A stretch of 64,000 nucleotides of DNA from Extensimonas soli (GTDB lineage Bacteria > Pseudomonadota > Gammaproteobacteria > Burkholderiales > Burkholderiaceae_C), in NCBI RefSeq assembly GCF_029211265.1, contig NZ_JARGEL010000008.1, positions 90,067 through 154,066 of the forward strand, given 5' to 3'. The position numbers and the translations under genes were made by a program. Positions within the stretch are counted from its first letter, which is position 1. Each line of letters begins with the position of its first letter. Positions 1 through 9,842 of the stretch are shown piece after piece. Under the pieces are notes generated by a model. The model was not told where the DNA came from. It searched no databases and saw only the letters and a program-made list of their open reading frames with translations.

Positions 1-191
1 GCCGCGAGTGCGCGCAGTGCCGCATAGAGCAGAACGAAGCCGAGCACGAGCAGCAGCAGCACGAGGTTCAGCGACAGGTCGATGCGGTACGGTGGCCAGA
101 ACAGCGTGACGCTGCCCTGGTTGTTGCCCGCAAAAAGGGCCGCAGCCGCGGCCATGCCGAAAAGAATCAGAAACCACAGTGCAGCGCGCAT
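1..191 (-). CDS. hemY: HemY-like membrane protein, N-terminal part (runs off the window)
   Basis: Only the first 63 codons are present, read leftwards from an ATG at 191-189. The translation begins MRAALWFLILFGMAAA, followed by a second hydrophobic stretch rich in Leu and Val, which is the two-helix N-terminus typical of the proteobacterial HemY family (inner-membrane protein with a periplasmic TPR part, linked to haem synthesis). It lies 28 nt downstream of hemX in the order hemC-hemD-hemX-hemY, as expected for this operon. The TPR region is outside the window. This HemY is not the oxygen-dependent protoporphyrinogen oxidase of Gram-positives that shares the name. Confidence 0.85.
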   Translation of the reverse strand, partial: MRAALWFLILFGMAAAAALFAGNNQGSVTLFWPPYRIDLSLNLVLLLLVLGFVLLYAALRALA

Positions 192-219
192 GGGCTAGCC
201 CTTCATCGTTCTCAGCCTC

Positions 220-1479
220 TCAGCGCCCGGCTGCGGCCGTGGCCAGCGCGGCCAGCGTGTCATCCACGCGCGGCAGCTCGGCAGCCTTGATGCTCGCCTG
301 TGCCTGCTGCAGCAGCGTGGCGGCGTTTTGCGTGCGGCGTGACGTGGGGTTGAAGTATTTGTTGAGTGCCGCGCTTGCTGCCGCGAGGTCGGCGCGCGCG
401 GCGTCGTACTGGCGCGCGAACAGGCCCAGGCGCGCATTGAGCAGCTTGAGCTTGAGGTTTTCGCGCAGGAAAAACGCCTGGTCGGGCGCGAGCAGCATGG
501 CCTCGGGCTGGTCTATGCGGCGCACACGCACGAGCTGGCGGGTTTCGTCGCGCACGGTTTGCCACAGGTTTTGCACGCCCGCGTGCCACCAGGATGGCGC
601 GTCCGCATCCGCGGGCTTTGCGGTTTGCCCCGTGTGGGCCAGGCGGCGCGTGTTCTCAGCCAGCGCGACTTCGTTGTGCACGGGCAGGTCGTCCACCAGA
701 CGCACGAGTTCGTCAAGGCGGGCGAACAGGCCGGCGGTGTCGGTGACGTTCGCGCGCGCGAGCCGGTCCAGATCGCGTGTGATGGCGCGCTGGATCGGCG
801 CCAGCCGCGGTTGGGCGGCGCGCTCTATGCGCTGCTGGGCGCTTTTGAGCGCGGCCACAAGCGGCTCCAGACTGCCGGTGAGCTGCGCTTGCTGCTGCGC
901 GAGGCGGAGGGCGGCGTCTATATCGACCACCAGGTTTTCGTCGCGCGAACGCGACAGGCTTTGCATGAGTTCTTCGAGCTGGCTGCGCTGCAGCGCCGAT
1001 TCGTTCACGCGGGCTTCGACCACGCTCAGGCGCGTGCTGGCATCGCGCGCCAGTTCTTCGGCCTGGCGCGCAAGGGTACGGGCTTCGACCGCCTGGGTGC
1101 TCGAATCGGCCGACTGGCGCGCCAGCTGCTCCTGGATGCCGCCGAGCTTTTGCCACAGCAGCACACTGCTGACCAGGGCGGCGACCGCCAGGGCCGCAGC
1201 CGCAACCAGCAGATAGACCTGTAGCCCAGAGCGCGGGGCGGCCGGGGCCGGCGCGTGCACGGGCTGGGCCGTCCACGGAGATTGCGGCGCGGGCGCAGGG
1301 GAGGGCGGCACGGGCGGTGTGGGTGGAGGAAGAGGGGAGGGCGGGGACTGGAAGGGTTGCTGCGCAGGCGCTGCGGCGGCGGGTGCGGCGGCGGGTGGCG
1401 TGGCGGCGCCGAGATCGGCAGGCGCGGCGGCCACGGCAGGGTTGCCGCTGGATTGACCGGAGTTGGGCACGGAGCTCAT
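220..1479 (-). CDS. hemX: HemX-like uroporphyrinogen-III C-methyltransferase family protein
   Basis: The protein has 419 residues. Residues 1-85 are a Pro/Ala-rich cytoplasmic segment, a single transmembrane helix covers about 87-109 (LQVYLLVAAAALAVAALVSS), and a long periplasmic helical, coiled-coil-like region follows. This is the build of the HemX family encoded between hemD and hemY. Despite the family name, no SAM-methyltransferase motif is visible, so it is probably a membrane scaffold and not an enzyme. I chose ATG 1479 because the open frame upstream of it lies inside the short R1 repeat and the end of hemD. It starts 11 nt past the hemD stop, which suggests one operon. Confidence 0.88.
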   Translation of the reverse strand: MSSVPNSGQSSGNPAVAAAPADLGAATPPAAAPAAAAPAQQPFQSPPSPLPPPTPPVPPSPAPAPQSPWTAQPVHAPAPAAPRSGLQVYLLVAAAALAVAALVSSVLLWQKLGGIQEQLARQSADSSTQAVEARTLARQAEELARDASTRLSVVEARVNESALQRSQLEELMQSLSRSRDENLVVDIDAALRLAQQQAQLTGSLEPLVAALKSAQQRIERAAQPRLAPIQRAITRDLDRLARANVTDTAGLFARLDELVRLVDDLPVHNEVALAENTRRLAHTGQTAKPADADAPSWWHAGVQNLWQTVRDETRQLVRVRRIDQPEAMLLAPDQAFFLRENLKLKLLNARLGLFARQYDAARADLAAASAALNKYFNPTSRRTQNAATLLQQAQASIKAAELPRVDDTLAALATAAAGR

Positions 1480-1489
1480 GAAGCCGATT

Positions 1490-2569
1490 CTATCGAGGCC
1501 CGTCGGGCTTGGGAGTCGTCGGCTGTGACACGTTTTCGCCATCGCTGCCCAAAGTCCGACAGGCTCCGAGCGCGGCCGCCACGTCTTCCACCGTAGGGCG
1601 GCAGTCGCACACCAGCCCGAAGCCTGCGGCGCGCGCGGCGGCGGCGATGCGCGGGTGCGTGGCGAGTGCGCGCGCCTGCGCGAGCGGCAGGTCGGGGAGG
1701 GCCTGCCGCAGATGGCGCACGGCCAAGGAACTGCTGAGCAGCCACCAGCTGCGCGCCGCTACGGCCGCGTGGGCGAGGCGCCGCTGTTCGGGGCCCCAAA
1801 GGGGCGCGGCGCGCTCGTAGGCGACCACGGTTTCGACCATGCCACCCTCCGCTTCGACTTGCTGCGCGAGCCAGTCCCGGCCCTGGCCTTTGCGCCCCGC
1901 GGCTGCGTCGGCACTGCCTGCATCCGTATCCATAGCGCGTCCGCGCACGACGAGCACGCGCGCGCCCGGCTGCACCTGGGGCGCCACGCGCTGCCATAGC
2001 GCCTCGGAGTCGAACTGCGCGGCCTCGGCGGGTGGGGCGTCCAGCCGCGCCGCGGGCCAGCCCGCCTGCTGCAGCGCGCGCGCCGTACCCGGGCCGGGCG
2101 CCCATGCTCTTGTAGATATAGCTATCAGCGCAGGCAGATAGGGCGCTAAAGCCTCTTTTTGCATCAAAAAATGGCGCACGGCGGGCACGCTCACGAACAT
2201 CACCGCCTGGTAGTGCGCGAGTTGCGCGCGCGCCTGCTGCAATGCGGCCTGGCTCGCGGCATCCGCGCAGGGGGCAATGTCGATCAGGGGCAGGGCGGCG
2301 GCGCTGATGCCCCGCGCGCCAAGCTGCTGCACCCAGCGTGCGGCCTCGAGAGCAGGGCGGGTGACGATGACTTGCACGCCTAGCAGCCTGTCGGACTTTG
2401 GAATCGTCGGCTGCGAATGCGCCGCAGCGGCCCATTTTTTACCGTCTTCTTGCCCCATAGTCCCGCTATGGGGCGGCGAATCCGGCAAAAACTGGTCACG
2501 CTGGGGCGCATTCTCGCTTTCGACGCCCAAAGTCCGACAGGCTGCCAGGCCCTGCGCTTGTGCCGTCAT
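1490..2569 (-). CDS. hemD: Uroporphyrinogen-III synthase with repeat-encoded insertions
   Basis: HemD cyclises hydroxymethylbilane to uroporphyrinogen III. The family core is recognisable from [17 protein letters not shown] onward, with ALPLIDIAP after it and a second half containing [11 protein letters not shown]. The ATG at 2569 overlaps the hemC stop (ATGA), which argues for translational coupling and fixes the start. The protein has 359 residues against about 250-280 usual. The excess is repeat-encoded: residues ~9-63 come from R1 copy A in frame, ~133-152 overlap a diverged R3 copy, and ~334-358 come from R1-short. Removing R1 leaves [18 protein letters not shown], a normal-looking N-terminus. 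Whether the enlarged enzyme is active cannot be told from sequence, but the frame is intact throughout. Confidence 0.9.
   Translation of the reverse strand: MTAQAQGLAACRTLGVESENAPQRDQFLPDSPPHSGTMGQEDGKKWAAAAHSQPTIPKSDRLLGVQVIVTRPALEAARWVQQLGARGISAAALPLIDIAPCADAASQAALQQARAQLAHYQAVMFVSVPAVRHFLMQKEALAPYLPALIAISTRAWAPGPGTARALQQAGWPAARLDAPPAEAAQFDSEALWQRVAPQVQPGARVLVVRGRAMDTDAGSADAAAGRKGQGRDWLAQQVEAEGGMVETVVAYERAAPLWGPEQRRLAHAAVAARSWWLLSSSLAVRHLRQALPDLPLAQARALATHPRIAAAARAAGFGLVCDCRPTVEDVAAALGACRTLGSDGENVSQPTTPKPDGPR
1495..1566. repeat. R1-short: internally deleted derivative of palindromic repeat R1
   Basis: Both ends resemble R1: the left part matches the GTCGG-CTT-GG-TCGTCGGCTGTGA arm with a few changes, and the right part ends in CCAAAGTCCGACAGGCT. 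About 90 bp of the middle is missing. It encodes the last ~24 residues of HemD, and the hemD stop lies 3 nt outside it. Confidence 0.75.
2113..2170. repeat. R3 copy inside hemD (diverged)
   Basis: It carries ATATAGCTATCAGCGC followed by GGGCGCTAAAGCCTC and TTGCATCAAAA, the order of elements seen in the other R3 copies (ATAGCTGCTTGCGC ... GCGCTAGAGGCC ... GCTTCAAA). It codes for about 19 residues in the middle of HemD. Confidence 0.6.
2380..2548. repeat. Palindromic repeat R1, copy A (in frame within hemD)
   Basis: The copy is 169 bp counting the 4-bp flanks CTAG (2380-2383) and CCAG (2545-2548). Terminal inverted repeats read AGCCTGTCGGACTTTGG. The two ~78-bp arms stay complementary with few gaps up to the central stem GCCCCATAG / CTATGGGGC around a 5-nt loop (2461-2465), so the whole element is one imperfect palindrome. 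The net insertion is 165 nt, or 55 codons, and keeps the hemD frame open. Confidence 0.9.
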
Positions 2570-3537
2570 GCCGCGTTGCCCGGCAGGCCGGCCACATCGA
2601 ACCCTGCCACGCCCCCCACCGCCCCGCGAGCGCGCAGGCTCGCGGCGACCTGCGTGCCCAGCACCTCGGCTTCGGCATGGCTCTGCACCGCGGCGCAGGC
2701 GCTCGCGCGCACCAGCGGCGTGCGGCCTTCGGGGTCACCCCAGGCGGCGTCGAGCTGCAGGCGGCCTTCCGTCCAGCGCGCATGCGCGGCCAGCGGCATG
2801 GAGCAGCTGCCGCCGAGCGCACGGCTCACTGCGCGCTCGGCGCTCACGGCGAGCCAGGTGGGCGTGTGCGCGAGCGGTGCGAGCGCGGCGATCAGGTCGG
2901 CGCGATCGCTGCGCACTTCGATGCCCAGCGCGCCCTGTCCCGCGGCGGGCAGCATCGCCTCGGGCGCAAAGGTGCTGCGTAGGCGCGCGCCCAGGCCCAG
3001 GCGCTTGAGGCCCGCGGCCGCGAGCACGATGGCGTCGTACTGCCCTTCGTCGAGCTTGCGCAGCCGCGTGTCGAGGTTGCCGCGCAGCGGCGTGATGCGC
3101 AGGTCGGGTCGCAGCGCCTGCAGCAGCACCTGGCGGCGCAGGCTCGAGGTGCCGAGCACCGCGCCCGCGGGCAGTTCGTCCAGGTTCGCGTAGCGCGGCG
3201 AGACGAAGGCGTCGCGTGGGTCTTCGCGCTCGAGCACGCAGGCCAGCGCAAAGCCCTCGGGCAAGTCCATGGGCACGTCCTTGAGCGAATGCACGGCGAT
3301 CTGCGCGCGGCCCTGTTCGAGCGCCACCTCGAGCTCTTTGACAAACAGCCCCTTGCCGCCGACCTTGCTCAGGCTGCGGTCGAGGATCTGGTCGCCCTGC
3401 GTGGTCATGCCCAGCAGGTGCACGCGGTGCCCGCGCGCCTGCAAGAGCGCCTGCACGTGCTCGGCCTGCCACAGCGCGAGGCGGCTTTCGCGCGTGGCGA
3501 TCACAAGAGAGGAGGAGGGGGATTCGGTCGGGGTCAT
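2566..3537 (-). CDS. hemC: Hydroxymethylbilane synthase (porphobilinogen deaminase)
   Basis: The 323-residue protein polymerises four porphobilinogens to hydroxymethylbilane in the cytosol, feeding HemD directly downstream. Visible family features are the N-terminal [17 protein letters not shown], the [11 protein letters not shown] loop, [21 protein letters not shown], and the cofactor-attachment cysteine in [12 protein letters not shown]. Length is normal (E. coli about 313). ATG 3537 gives the usual N-terminus; the open frame extends 25 codons further but into sequence unlike the family. It is divergently oriented to ppc, with a shared 131-bp control region, and overlaps hemD by 4 nt. Confidence 0.96.
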   Translation of the reverse strand: MTPTESPSSSLVIATRESRLALWQAEHVQALLQARGHRVHLLGMTTQGDQILDRSLSKVGGKGLFVKELEVALEQGRAQIAVHSLKDVPMDLPEGFALACVLEREDPRDAFVSPRYANLDELPAGAVLGTSSLRRQVLLQALRPDLRITPLRGNLDTRLRKLDEGQYDAIVLAAAGLKRLGLGARLRSTFAPEAMLPAAGQGALGIEVRSDRADLIAALAPLAHTPTWLAVSAERAVSRALGGSCSMPLAAHARWTEGRLQLDAAWGDPEGRTPLVRASACAAVQSHAEAEVLGTQVAASLRARGAVGGVAGFDVAGLPGNAA

Positions 3538-3668
3538 CGTGCGCGCGAAGGCAAAAGTGAAGACGGTCTTGCCGCAAGCAAAAAAAGAGCGGCGGATGCT
3601 AGCATGCGCCACCGTGGCAACAGGGTGCGCAAAGCGCCATTTTGGCTACCGCTGCAAAGGCATTTTCC

Positions 3669-6467
3669 GTGAAAAAAACCGACAAAGACTTTCCACTGAT
3701 CCAGGACATCCGCCTGCTCGGGCGCATTTTGGGCGACGTAATCCGCGAGCAAGAGGGCGTGGCCGCGTTCGAGCTCGTCGAGCAGGTGCGCAAGCTCTCC
3801 GTGGCCTTTCGGCGCGATGCCGACCAGGCGGCCGACCAGGCGCTCAAAACCCTGCTCAAATCGCTCACCGGCGACCAGACCGTGAGCGTGATCCGCGCCT
3901 TCACTTACTTCAGCCATTTGGCGAACCTCGCCGAAGACCGCCACCATATCCGCCGCCGCGCCGTGCACGAGCGCGCGGGCGAGACGCAGGAGGGCAGCGT
4001 CGAAGTGGCGCTCGCGCGCCTGCGCTGGGCCGGCATCGCGCCGCAGACCATCGTTGAAACGCTGGCGCACAGCTATGTCTCACCGGTGCTCACGGCGCAC
4101 CCGACCGAGGTGCAGCGCAAGAGCATCCTCGACGCCGAGCGCAGCATTGCCCAGCTGCTGAACCAGCGCGACGACATCCTCGCGCGCGCCCAGCTCTACA
4201 ACAGCGCCAAGGACGCGCTCACGCCGCGCGAACTCGCAGCCAACGAGGCCCAGCTGCGCGCGCGCGTGGCGCAGCTGTGGCAGACGCGCCTGCTGCGCTT
4301 CAGCCACCTTACCGTGGCCGACGAGATCGAAAACGCGCTTTCGTACTATGAATCGACCTTTCTGCGCGAAATCCCCAAGATCTACGCCATGCTCGAGGAC
4401 GCGCTGGGCGAGCTGCCGGTGCACAGCTTTTTGCGCATGGGTCAGTGGATAGGCGGCGACCGCGACGGCAACCCCAACGTCAACGCCGACACCCTGCAGC
4501 ATGCGCTGCGCCGCCAGGCCGACATGGCGCTGCGCCACTATCTGCGCGAAGTGCACTTTCTGGGCGCCGAGCTGTCCATGTCGGCGCGCCTGGTGCACAT
4601 CACGCCCGAAATGGCCGCGCTGGCCGCGCGCTCGCCCGACACCAGCGAGCACCGCCAGGACGAGCCCTACCGGCGCGCGCTCACCGGCATCTATGCGCGC
4701 CTTGCCGCCACGCTCAAGGAGCTGACCGGCGGCGAGGCCGCGCGCCACGCCGTCGCGCCGCAAAACCCCTACGCGAGCGCCGAGGAACTGCTGGCTGACC
4801 TGCGTGTGCTGGAAGCCTCGCTGCGCGCGCACCATGGCGCCGACCTCGCGCGCGAGCGTCTGCACCCTCTGATGCGCGCCGTGCAGGTGTTCGGCTTTCA
4901 CCTAGCCACGGTCGATTTGCGCCAAAGCTCCGACCAGCACGAGGCCGTGGTGGCCGAGCTGCTTGCCGTGGCGCGCCTGGAGCCGGCCTACGCCGCGCTG
5001 GCCGAGGACGCCAAACGTGCGCTGCTGATGCGCCTGCTGAACGACGCGCGCCCGCTGCGCGTGCCCGATGCTGCGTATTCGGCCAGCACGCGCAGCGAAC
5101 TCGCGATCTTCGAGACCGCGCGCCAGCTGCGCGCCCGCCACGGCCCCGAGGCCATACGCCACTACATCATCAGCCACACCGAAGCGGTGAGCGACCTGCT
5201 CGAAGTGCTGCTGCTCGAAAAAGAGGTCGGCCTGCTGCACGGCACCCTGGACGACGCGGCGCGCAATGAGCTCATCGTCGTGCCCTTGTTCGAGACCATT
5301 GCCGACCTGCGCAACGCCGTGCCCATCATGCGCGAGTTTTACGCCCTGCCCGGCATCGCCGCCATGGTGCAGCGCAGCGGCGGCGCGCAGGGCGAGCAGG
5401 ACGTCATGCTCGGCTACTCCGACAGCAACAAGGACGGTGGCATCTTCACGAGCAATTGGGAGCTGTACCGCGCCGAAACCGCGCTCGTGGAGCTGTTCGA
5501 CCAGCTTGCGCAGTCCTACCGCATCCGCCTGCGCATGTTCCACGGGCGCGGTGGTACCGTGGGGCGCGGCGGCGGGCCGAGCTACGAGGCCATCCTTGCG
5601 CAGCCGCCGGGCACGGTGCGCGGGCAGATCCGCCTGACCGAGCAGGGCGAGGTGATCGCCTCCAAATATTCCAACCCCGAAATCGGGCGCCGCAACCTCG
5701 AAACCCTGGTCGCCGCCACGCTCGAAGCCACGCTGCTGCAACCCACCAAGCCCGCGACGCCCGCCTTCCATGCCGCGGCAGAGCAGCTCTCGGCGGCCAG
5801 TTTTGCCGCGTACCGCGCGCTGGTCTATGAGACGCCGGGCTTTGCCGAGTATTTTTTCCACGCCACGCCGATCCGCGAGATTGCCGAGCTCAACATCGGC
5901 TCGCGCCCGGCCTCGCGCAAGCCCTCGCAGCGCATCGAAGACCTGCGCGCGATCCCCTGGACCTTCAGCTGGGGCCAGTGCCGCATCACGCTGCCGGGCT
6001 GGTACGGCTTTGGTTCGGGCGTGCAGGCCTTCATCGAGCAAGAAGGCAAAGACCCGAAAACGCAGCTTGCGCTGCTGCGCAAAATGGTCCGCCACTGGCC
6101 CTTTTTCCGCACCCTGCTGTCGAACATGGACATGGTGCTGGCCAAGAGCGACCTCGCGCTGGGCGCGCTCTACAGCGAGCTCGTCGCCGACCCGGCACTG
6201 CGCGCGCGCGTGTTCAGCGCCATCGAGGCCGAATGGCAGCGCACCACCGACGCGCTGTACCGCATCACGGGCGACAGGCAGCGCCTCGCGCACAACAGCG
6301 CGCTCGCGCGTTCGATCCGCTACCGCTTCCCCTACATCGACCCGTTGAACCACCTGCAGGCCGAGCTGCTGCGCCGCTGGCGCGCCGAGCCCGGCGACGA
6401 GCGCGTGCACACCGGCATTCATTTGTCCATCAACGGCATTGCGGCGGGCTTGCGCAATACGGGTTGA
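3669..6467 (+). CDS. ppc: Phosphoenolpyruvate carboxylase
   Basis: The enzyme carboxylates phosphoenolpyruvate to oxaloacetate, replenishing the TCA cycle. Catalytic blocks are intact: VLTAHPTE near residue 140, [10 protein letters not shown] near 580 and [14 protein letters not shown] near 625, with a conventional C-terminus ending in an N-x-G-like NTG. I prefer the GTG at 3669 because AAAGG at 3656-3660 sits 8 nt upstream. A TTG at 3642, which would add 9 residues, has no comparable ribosome-binding site. From GTG the protein has 932 residues, slightly longer than E. coli's 883. Confidence 0.96.
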   Translation: MKKTDKDFPLIQDIRLLGRILGDVIREQEGVAAFELVEQVRKLSVAFRRDADQAADQALKTLLKSLTGDQTVSVIRAFTYFSHLANLAEDRHHIRRRAVHERAGETQEGSVEVALARLRWAGIAPQTIVETLAHSYVSPVLTAHPTEVQRKSILDAERSIAQLLNQRDDILARAQLYNSAKDALTPRELAANEAQLRARVAQLWQTRLLRFSHLTVADEIENALSYYESTFLREIPKIYAMLEDALGELPVHSFLRMGQWIGGDRDGNPNVNADTLQHALRRQADMALRHYLREVHFLGAELSMSARLVHITPEMAALAARSPDTSEHRQDEPYRRALTGIYARLAATLKELTGGEAARHAVAPQNPYASAEELLADLRVLEASLRAHHGADLARERLHPLMRAVQVFGFHLATVDLRQSSDQHEAVVAELLAVARLEPAYAALAEDAKRALLMRLLNDARPLRVPDAAYSASTRSELAIFETARQLRARHGPEAIRHYIISHTEAVSDLLEVLLLEKEVGLLHGTLDDAARNELIVVPLFETIADLRNAVPIMREFYALPGIAAMVQRSGGAQGEQDVMLGYSDSNKDGGIFTSNWELYRAETALVELFDQLAQSYRIRLRMFHGRGGTVGRGGGPSYEAILAQPPGTVRGQIRLTEQGEVIASKYSNPEIGRRNLETLVAATLEATLLQPTKPATPAFHAAAEQLSAASFAAYRALVYETPGFAEYFFHATPIREIAELNIGSRPASRKPSQRIEDLRAIPWTFSWGQCRITLPGWYGFGSGVQAFIEQEGKDPKTQLALLRKMVRHWPFFRTLLSNMDMVLAKSDLALGALYSELVADPALRARVFSAIEAEWQRTTDALYRITGDRQRLAHNSALARSIRYRFPYIDPLNHLQAELLRRWRAEPGDERVHTGIHLSINGIAAGLRNTG

Positions 6468-6484
6468 GCCCAGCTTTTTCCAAT

Positions 6485-6508
6485 AAAAAGGGCCTGCAGT
6501 GCAGGCCC
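6485..6508 (-). terminator. Rho-independent terminator of the ETF-QO gene
   Basis: On the minus strand GGGCCTGC-ACT-GCAGGCCC is followed by TTTTTATT. It begins 25 nt after the ETF-QO stop. It also lies just after the ppc stop but has the T-run on the minus side only. Confidence 0.8.
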
Positions 6509-6509
6509 A

Positions 6510-6535
6510 GCAAGCGTAAGCAGCTATCCTTTTTA
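6510..6535 (-). repeat. R3 fragment between ETF-QO and its terminator
   Basis: On the minus strand it reads AGGATAGCTGCTTACGCTTG, close to the R3 core. Only the first third of the repeat is present, running into the terminator hairpin. Confidence 0.6.
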
Positions 6536-8239
6536 CATGTCTGTGTAGTTCGGCCCGCCGCCGCCTTCGGGCGTGACCCAGACGATGTTCTGCGTCGGGT
6601 CCTTGATGTCGCAGGTCTTGCAGTGCACGCAGTTTTGCGCGTTGATCTGCAGGCGCTGGGCGTTGGCGCCCTTGGACTCGTCGGGCACAAATTCGTACAC
6701 GCCGGCCGGGCAGTAGCGGCTCTCGGGGCCGGCATATTTGGTCAGGTTGATGTCCACGGGCACGCTCGGGTCTTTGAGCGTGAGGTGCGAGGGCTGGTTC
6801 TCCGCGTGGTTGGTGTTGCTCAGGAACACGCTGGAGAGTCGGTCGAAGGTGAGCTTGCCGTCCGGCTTGGGGTACTCGATGGGAGTGCACTCGGCCGCGG
6901 GCTTGAGGTAGGCGTGGTCGGGCTTTTCACGGTGCAGCGTCCAGGGAATGTGGCCGCGCAGCACGAACTGCTCGAAGCCGTTCATCAGCGTGGCCGTGGT
7001 CAGGCCGTGCTTGAACCAGTTCTTGAAGTTGCGGTCTTTGTTGAGCTCGGTGTGCAGCCAGCTTTCGTCGAAGGCCTTGGGGTAGGCCGTGAGTTCGTCG
7101 TGCTGGCGGCCGGCCACGAGGGCGTCGTAGGCTGCTTCGGCCGCGAGCATGCCGGTCTTGATTGCGGCGTGGCTGCCCTTGATGCGGCTGACGTTGAGGT
7201 AGCCCGCGTCGCAACCCACCAGCGCGCCACCCGGGAAGACCGTCTTGGGCAGCGAATTGATGCCGCTTGCGTTGATGGCGCGCGCGCCGTAGCTCAGGCG
7301 CTTGCCGGGCTGGATGCCTTTGGATTCGTCGCCTTCGAGGTACCAGCGGATGTTGGGGTGCGTCTTCCAGCGCTGGAATTCCTCGAACGGGCTCAGGTAA
7401 GGGTTGGTGTAGCCCAGGCCCGTGACGAAGCCCAGCGCGACCTTGTTGTCCTCCATGTGGTAGAGGAAAGCGCCGCCGTATGTTTTGCTGTCCATGGGCC
7501 AGCCCGCGGTGTGCATGACGAAGCCCGGCTTGTGGCGGGCGGGGTCGATTTCCCACAGCTCCTTGATGCCTATGCCGAAGCTCTGCGGGTCGCAGCCCGC
7601 GTCGAGCGCATAGCGTGCGATCAGCTGTTTGCCCAGGTGGCCGCGCGCGCCTTCGGCGAAGATGGTGTATTTGGCGTGCAGTTCCATGCCGAGCTGGAAG
7701 TCGGGCGTGGGCTCGCCGTCCTTGCCTATGCCCATGTTGCCCGTGGCCACGCCTTTGACTTTGCCGTCTTCGGTATAGAGCACTTCAGCTGCCGCAAAAC
7801 CCGGGAAGATCTCCACGCCCAGCCCTTCGGCCTGCTGCGCGAGCCAGCGCGTGACGTTGCCCAGGCTGATGATGTAGTTGCCGTGGTTGTGCGCAAACGG
7901 CGGCAGGAACATGTTGGGCACGCGAAACGAGGACTTTTCGCCCAGAAAGACGTAGGCGTCGTCGGTCACGGGCTGGTTCAGCGGTGCGCCCAGTTCTTTC
8001 CAGTTGGGGAACAGCTCGGTCAGGGCCCGCGGGTCCATGATCGCGCCCGAGAGGATGTGTGCGCCGGGCTCGGAGCCCTTTTCAAGCACGACCACCGAGA
8101 CGTCGGTGCCTTTTTCGGCGGCCAGCTGCTTGAGGCGGATCGCTGTGGACAGGCCCGCCGGGCCACCGCCCACGATCACCACGTCGTATTCCATGGCTTC
8201 GCGCGGGCCATACTGGGCGAGGATTTCTTCGTTCGTCAT
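6533..8239 (-). CDS. Electron transfer flavoprotein-ubiquinone oxidoreductase
   Basis: The 568-residue inner-membrane-associated flavoprotein passes electrons from ETF to ubiquinone. An FAD Rossmann motif (YDVVIVGGGPAGLSTAIRL) is at the N-terminus and the single 4Fe-4S cluster region is at the C-terminus (CPAGVYE, then CVHCKTCDIKDPTQN). Length and layout match bacterial and mitochondrial ETF-QO. ATG 8239 gives a standard N-terminus (MTNEEILAQYGPREAMEYD); the longer open frame upstream overlaps ureG and is spurious. No etfAB genes are in this window. It is followed by its own terminator, so it appears monocistronic. Confidence 0.95.
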   Translation of the reverse strand: MTNEEILAQYGPREAMEYDVVIVGGGPAGLSTAIRLKQLAAEKGTDVSVVVLEKGSEPGAHILSGAIMDPRALTELFPNWKELGAPLNQPVTDDAYVFLGEKSSFRVPNMFLPPFAHNHGNYIISLGNVTRWLAQQAEGLGVEIFPGFAAAEVLYTEDGKVKGVATGNMGIGKDGEPTPDFQLGMELHAKYTIFAEGARGHLGKQLIARYALDAGCDPQSFGIGIKELWEIDPARHKPGFVMHTAGWPMDSKTYGGAFLYHMEDNKVALGFVTGLGYTNPYLSPFEEFQRWKTHPNIRWYLEGDESKGIQPGKRLSYGARAINASGINSLPKTVFPGGALVGCDAGYLNVSRIKGSHAAIKTGMLAAEAAYDALVAGRQHDELTAYPKAFDESWLHTELNKDRNFKNWFKHGLTTATLMNGFEQFVLRGHIPWTLHREKPDHAYLKPAAECTPIEYPKPDGKLTFDRLSSVFLSNTNHAENQPSHLTLKDPSVPVDINLTKYAGPESRYCPAGVYEFVPDESKGANAQRLQINAQNCVHCKTCDIKDPTQNIVWVTPEGGGGPNYTDM

Positions 8240-8388
8240 TTGTTTTGCGGGGCGTTGAAAGGGTTGCAAAACCAGGCGCGCAGGTGCGCCAAGGGAAAGG
8301 GGGGAGGCAGAAAAGGCCGCCATTGTATGCCCAGCGGCCATGTGCTGAACAAACGTTTGGTTAGTTTGCTGCGTGTGTGTGCCATCTT

Positions 8389-9066
8389 TTACGTCGCAAG
8401 GCCCGCAGCCTTGGGCAGCAGCAGCCCCTGGGTTTCGATGAAGGCCACCACCTCGGCCAGCCCCGCGAGGGTTTTGAGGTTGGTGAAGACGTAGGGCTTG
8501 AGCCCCTGCGCGCTGCGGCGCATGCGCTCGGTGTCGGCCTGCATCACGGCCAGGCTCGCGCCCACATGCGGGGCCAGGTCGGTTTTGTTGATCACGAGCA
8601 GGTCGCTCTTGGTGATGCCGGGGCCGCCTTTGCGCGGGATTTTCTCGCCCGCGGCGACGTCGATCACGTAGATCGTGAGGTCGGAGAGCTCGGGGCTGAA
8701 GGTGGCCGCGAGGTTGTCGCCGCCGCTTTCGACGAAGACCACGTCGGCATCGGGAAAGGTGCCGAGCATGCGGTCTATGGCTTCGAGGTTGATCGAGGCG
8801 TCTTCGCGGATCGCGGTGTGCGGGCAGCCGCCGGTTTCCACGCCCAGGATGCGCTCGGGCGGCAGCGCGCCGCTCGCGGTGAGCAGGCGCTGGTCTTCCT
8901 TGGTGTAGATGTCGTTGGTGATGGCCACGAGCTCGTAGCGCGTGCGCATGGCTTTGCACAGCATTTCGAGCAGCGTGGTCTTGCCCGAGCCCACGGGGCC
9001 GCCTATGCCGATGCGCAGCGGCGGGAGTTTTTTGGTGCGGCCGGGGATGTGGTGCAGTGCGGTCAT
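8389..9066 (-). CDS. ureG: Urease accessory GTPase UreG
   Basis: UreG is the SIMIBI-class GTPase that drives nickel delivery to apo-urease together with UreE, UreF and UreD. The P-loop is [11 protein letters not shown] near residue 22, followed by the conserved [17 protein letters not shown] and the NKTDLAP guanine-specificity motif. At 225 residues it is slightly longer than usual (about 205-215). Its ATG overlaps the ureF stop (ATGA), so it is translationally coupled to ureF. Confidence 0.96.
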   Translation of the reverse strand: MTALHHIPGRTKKLPPLRIGIGGPVGSGKTTLLEMLCKAMRTRYELVAITNDIYTKEDQRLLTASGALPPERILGVETGGCPHTAIREDASINLEAIDRMLGTFPDADVVFVESGGDNLAATFSPELSDLTIYVIDVAAGEKIPRKGGPGITKSDLLVINKTDLAPHVGASLAVMQADTERMRRSAQGLKPYVFTNLKTLAGLAEVVAFIETQGLLLPKAAGLAT

Positions 9067-9842
9067 GAGCGGAAAAGGCGTGAATACTGGGTTTCATGCT
9101 GCGCCGAGAGGATGGCGAGCATGGGTGTGAAGGCCTGGCGTGCGCCGTCGGGCAGCGCGGCGGCGTGGGCTGCGGCGTCGGGGATCGCGGCGGCCAGGCG
9201 CGCCAGGACGCGCTGGCCCGCGCTTTGCCCCAGCGGCATGGACTTGAGCGCGGCCTGCACCATGTTCTCGGCCCAGCCGAAGGCGTAGGCGCACAGAATC
9301 TCGCGCACCGGCGCCTGCGTGCGCGCCGCGGCCAGCGCAAAGGCCACGGGGTAGCTGGGCGGCAGCTGGGCCAGTGCGGCTATTTGTTCTGTAATGTGCG
9401 GCGGCGTGGTCTCGGTCGGGTGCTGGTTGCGCAGCCATTCGCTGAGCGAGCGGCCCATCTGCTCGGTTTGCAGGCGCAGCTCGCTGCTTTCCCGCGTGTG
9501 CAGCACCCAGTCGTTGAGGGCGCGCACCTGCGCCAGGTCGCCGCGCCGCCACGCGCCCACGGCGCGCGCGAGCACGGCCAGGTCGCCGCGCGCCTGGCCC
9601 AGGTGCAGCTGGTCGAGCAGCCAGTCGCCCACGGCGGCCTCGTCAGGCAGCAGGCCGTGCTCGACGGCGCTCTCGAGGCCCTCCGAATACGAAAAGCCGC
9701 CTACGGGCAGCCCGGGCGAGGCCAGCCAGATCAGCTGCAGCAGGCTCGCGGCCGGCAAAGGGGCGGGGCGCTGGCGCAGCCGGCGCGGGGTATGTGGCTG
9801 GAGGTGCGGCGGGGTGGGCGACGGGACAGGCTCAGTGTGCAT
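9063..9842 (-). CDS. ureF: Urease accessory protein UreF
   Basis: UreF forms the UreD-UreF-UreG activation complex on apo-urease. The family signature [24 protein letters not shown] is interrupted by no repeat, and the C-terminus ends SRLFRS. ATG 9842 overlaps the end of ureE by 11 nt and gives 259 residues. An open frame extends 41 codons further, but it is the out-of-frame image of the His-rich ureE tail. The N-terminal ~35 residues are Pro/His-rich and not conserved in the family. Confidence 0.94.
   Translation of the reverse strand: MHTEPVPSPTPPHLQPHTPRRLRQRPAPLPAASLLQLIWLASPGLPVGGFSYSEGLESAVEHGLLPDEAAVGDWLLDQLHLGQARGDLAVLARAVGAWRRGDLAQVRALNDWVLHTRESSELRLQTEQMGRSLSEWLRNQHPTETTPPHITEQIAALAQLPPSYPVAFALAAARTQAPVREILCAYAFGWAENMVQAALKSMPLGQSAGQRVLARLAAAIPDAAAHAAALPDGARQAFTPMLAILSAQHETQYSRLFRS

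Noticed and set aside
6533..9340. 935-codon form of the ETF-QO gene
   Set aside because: The part upstream of 8239 overlaps ureG and ureF out of frame; the family N-terminus starts at 8239.
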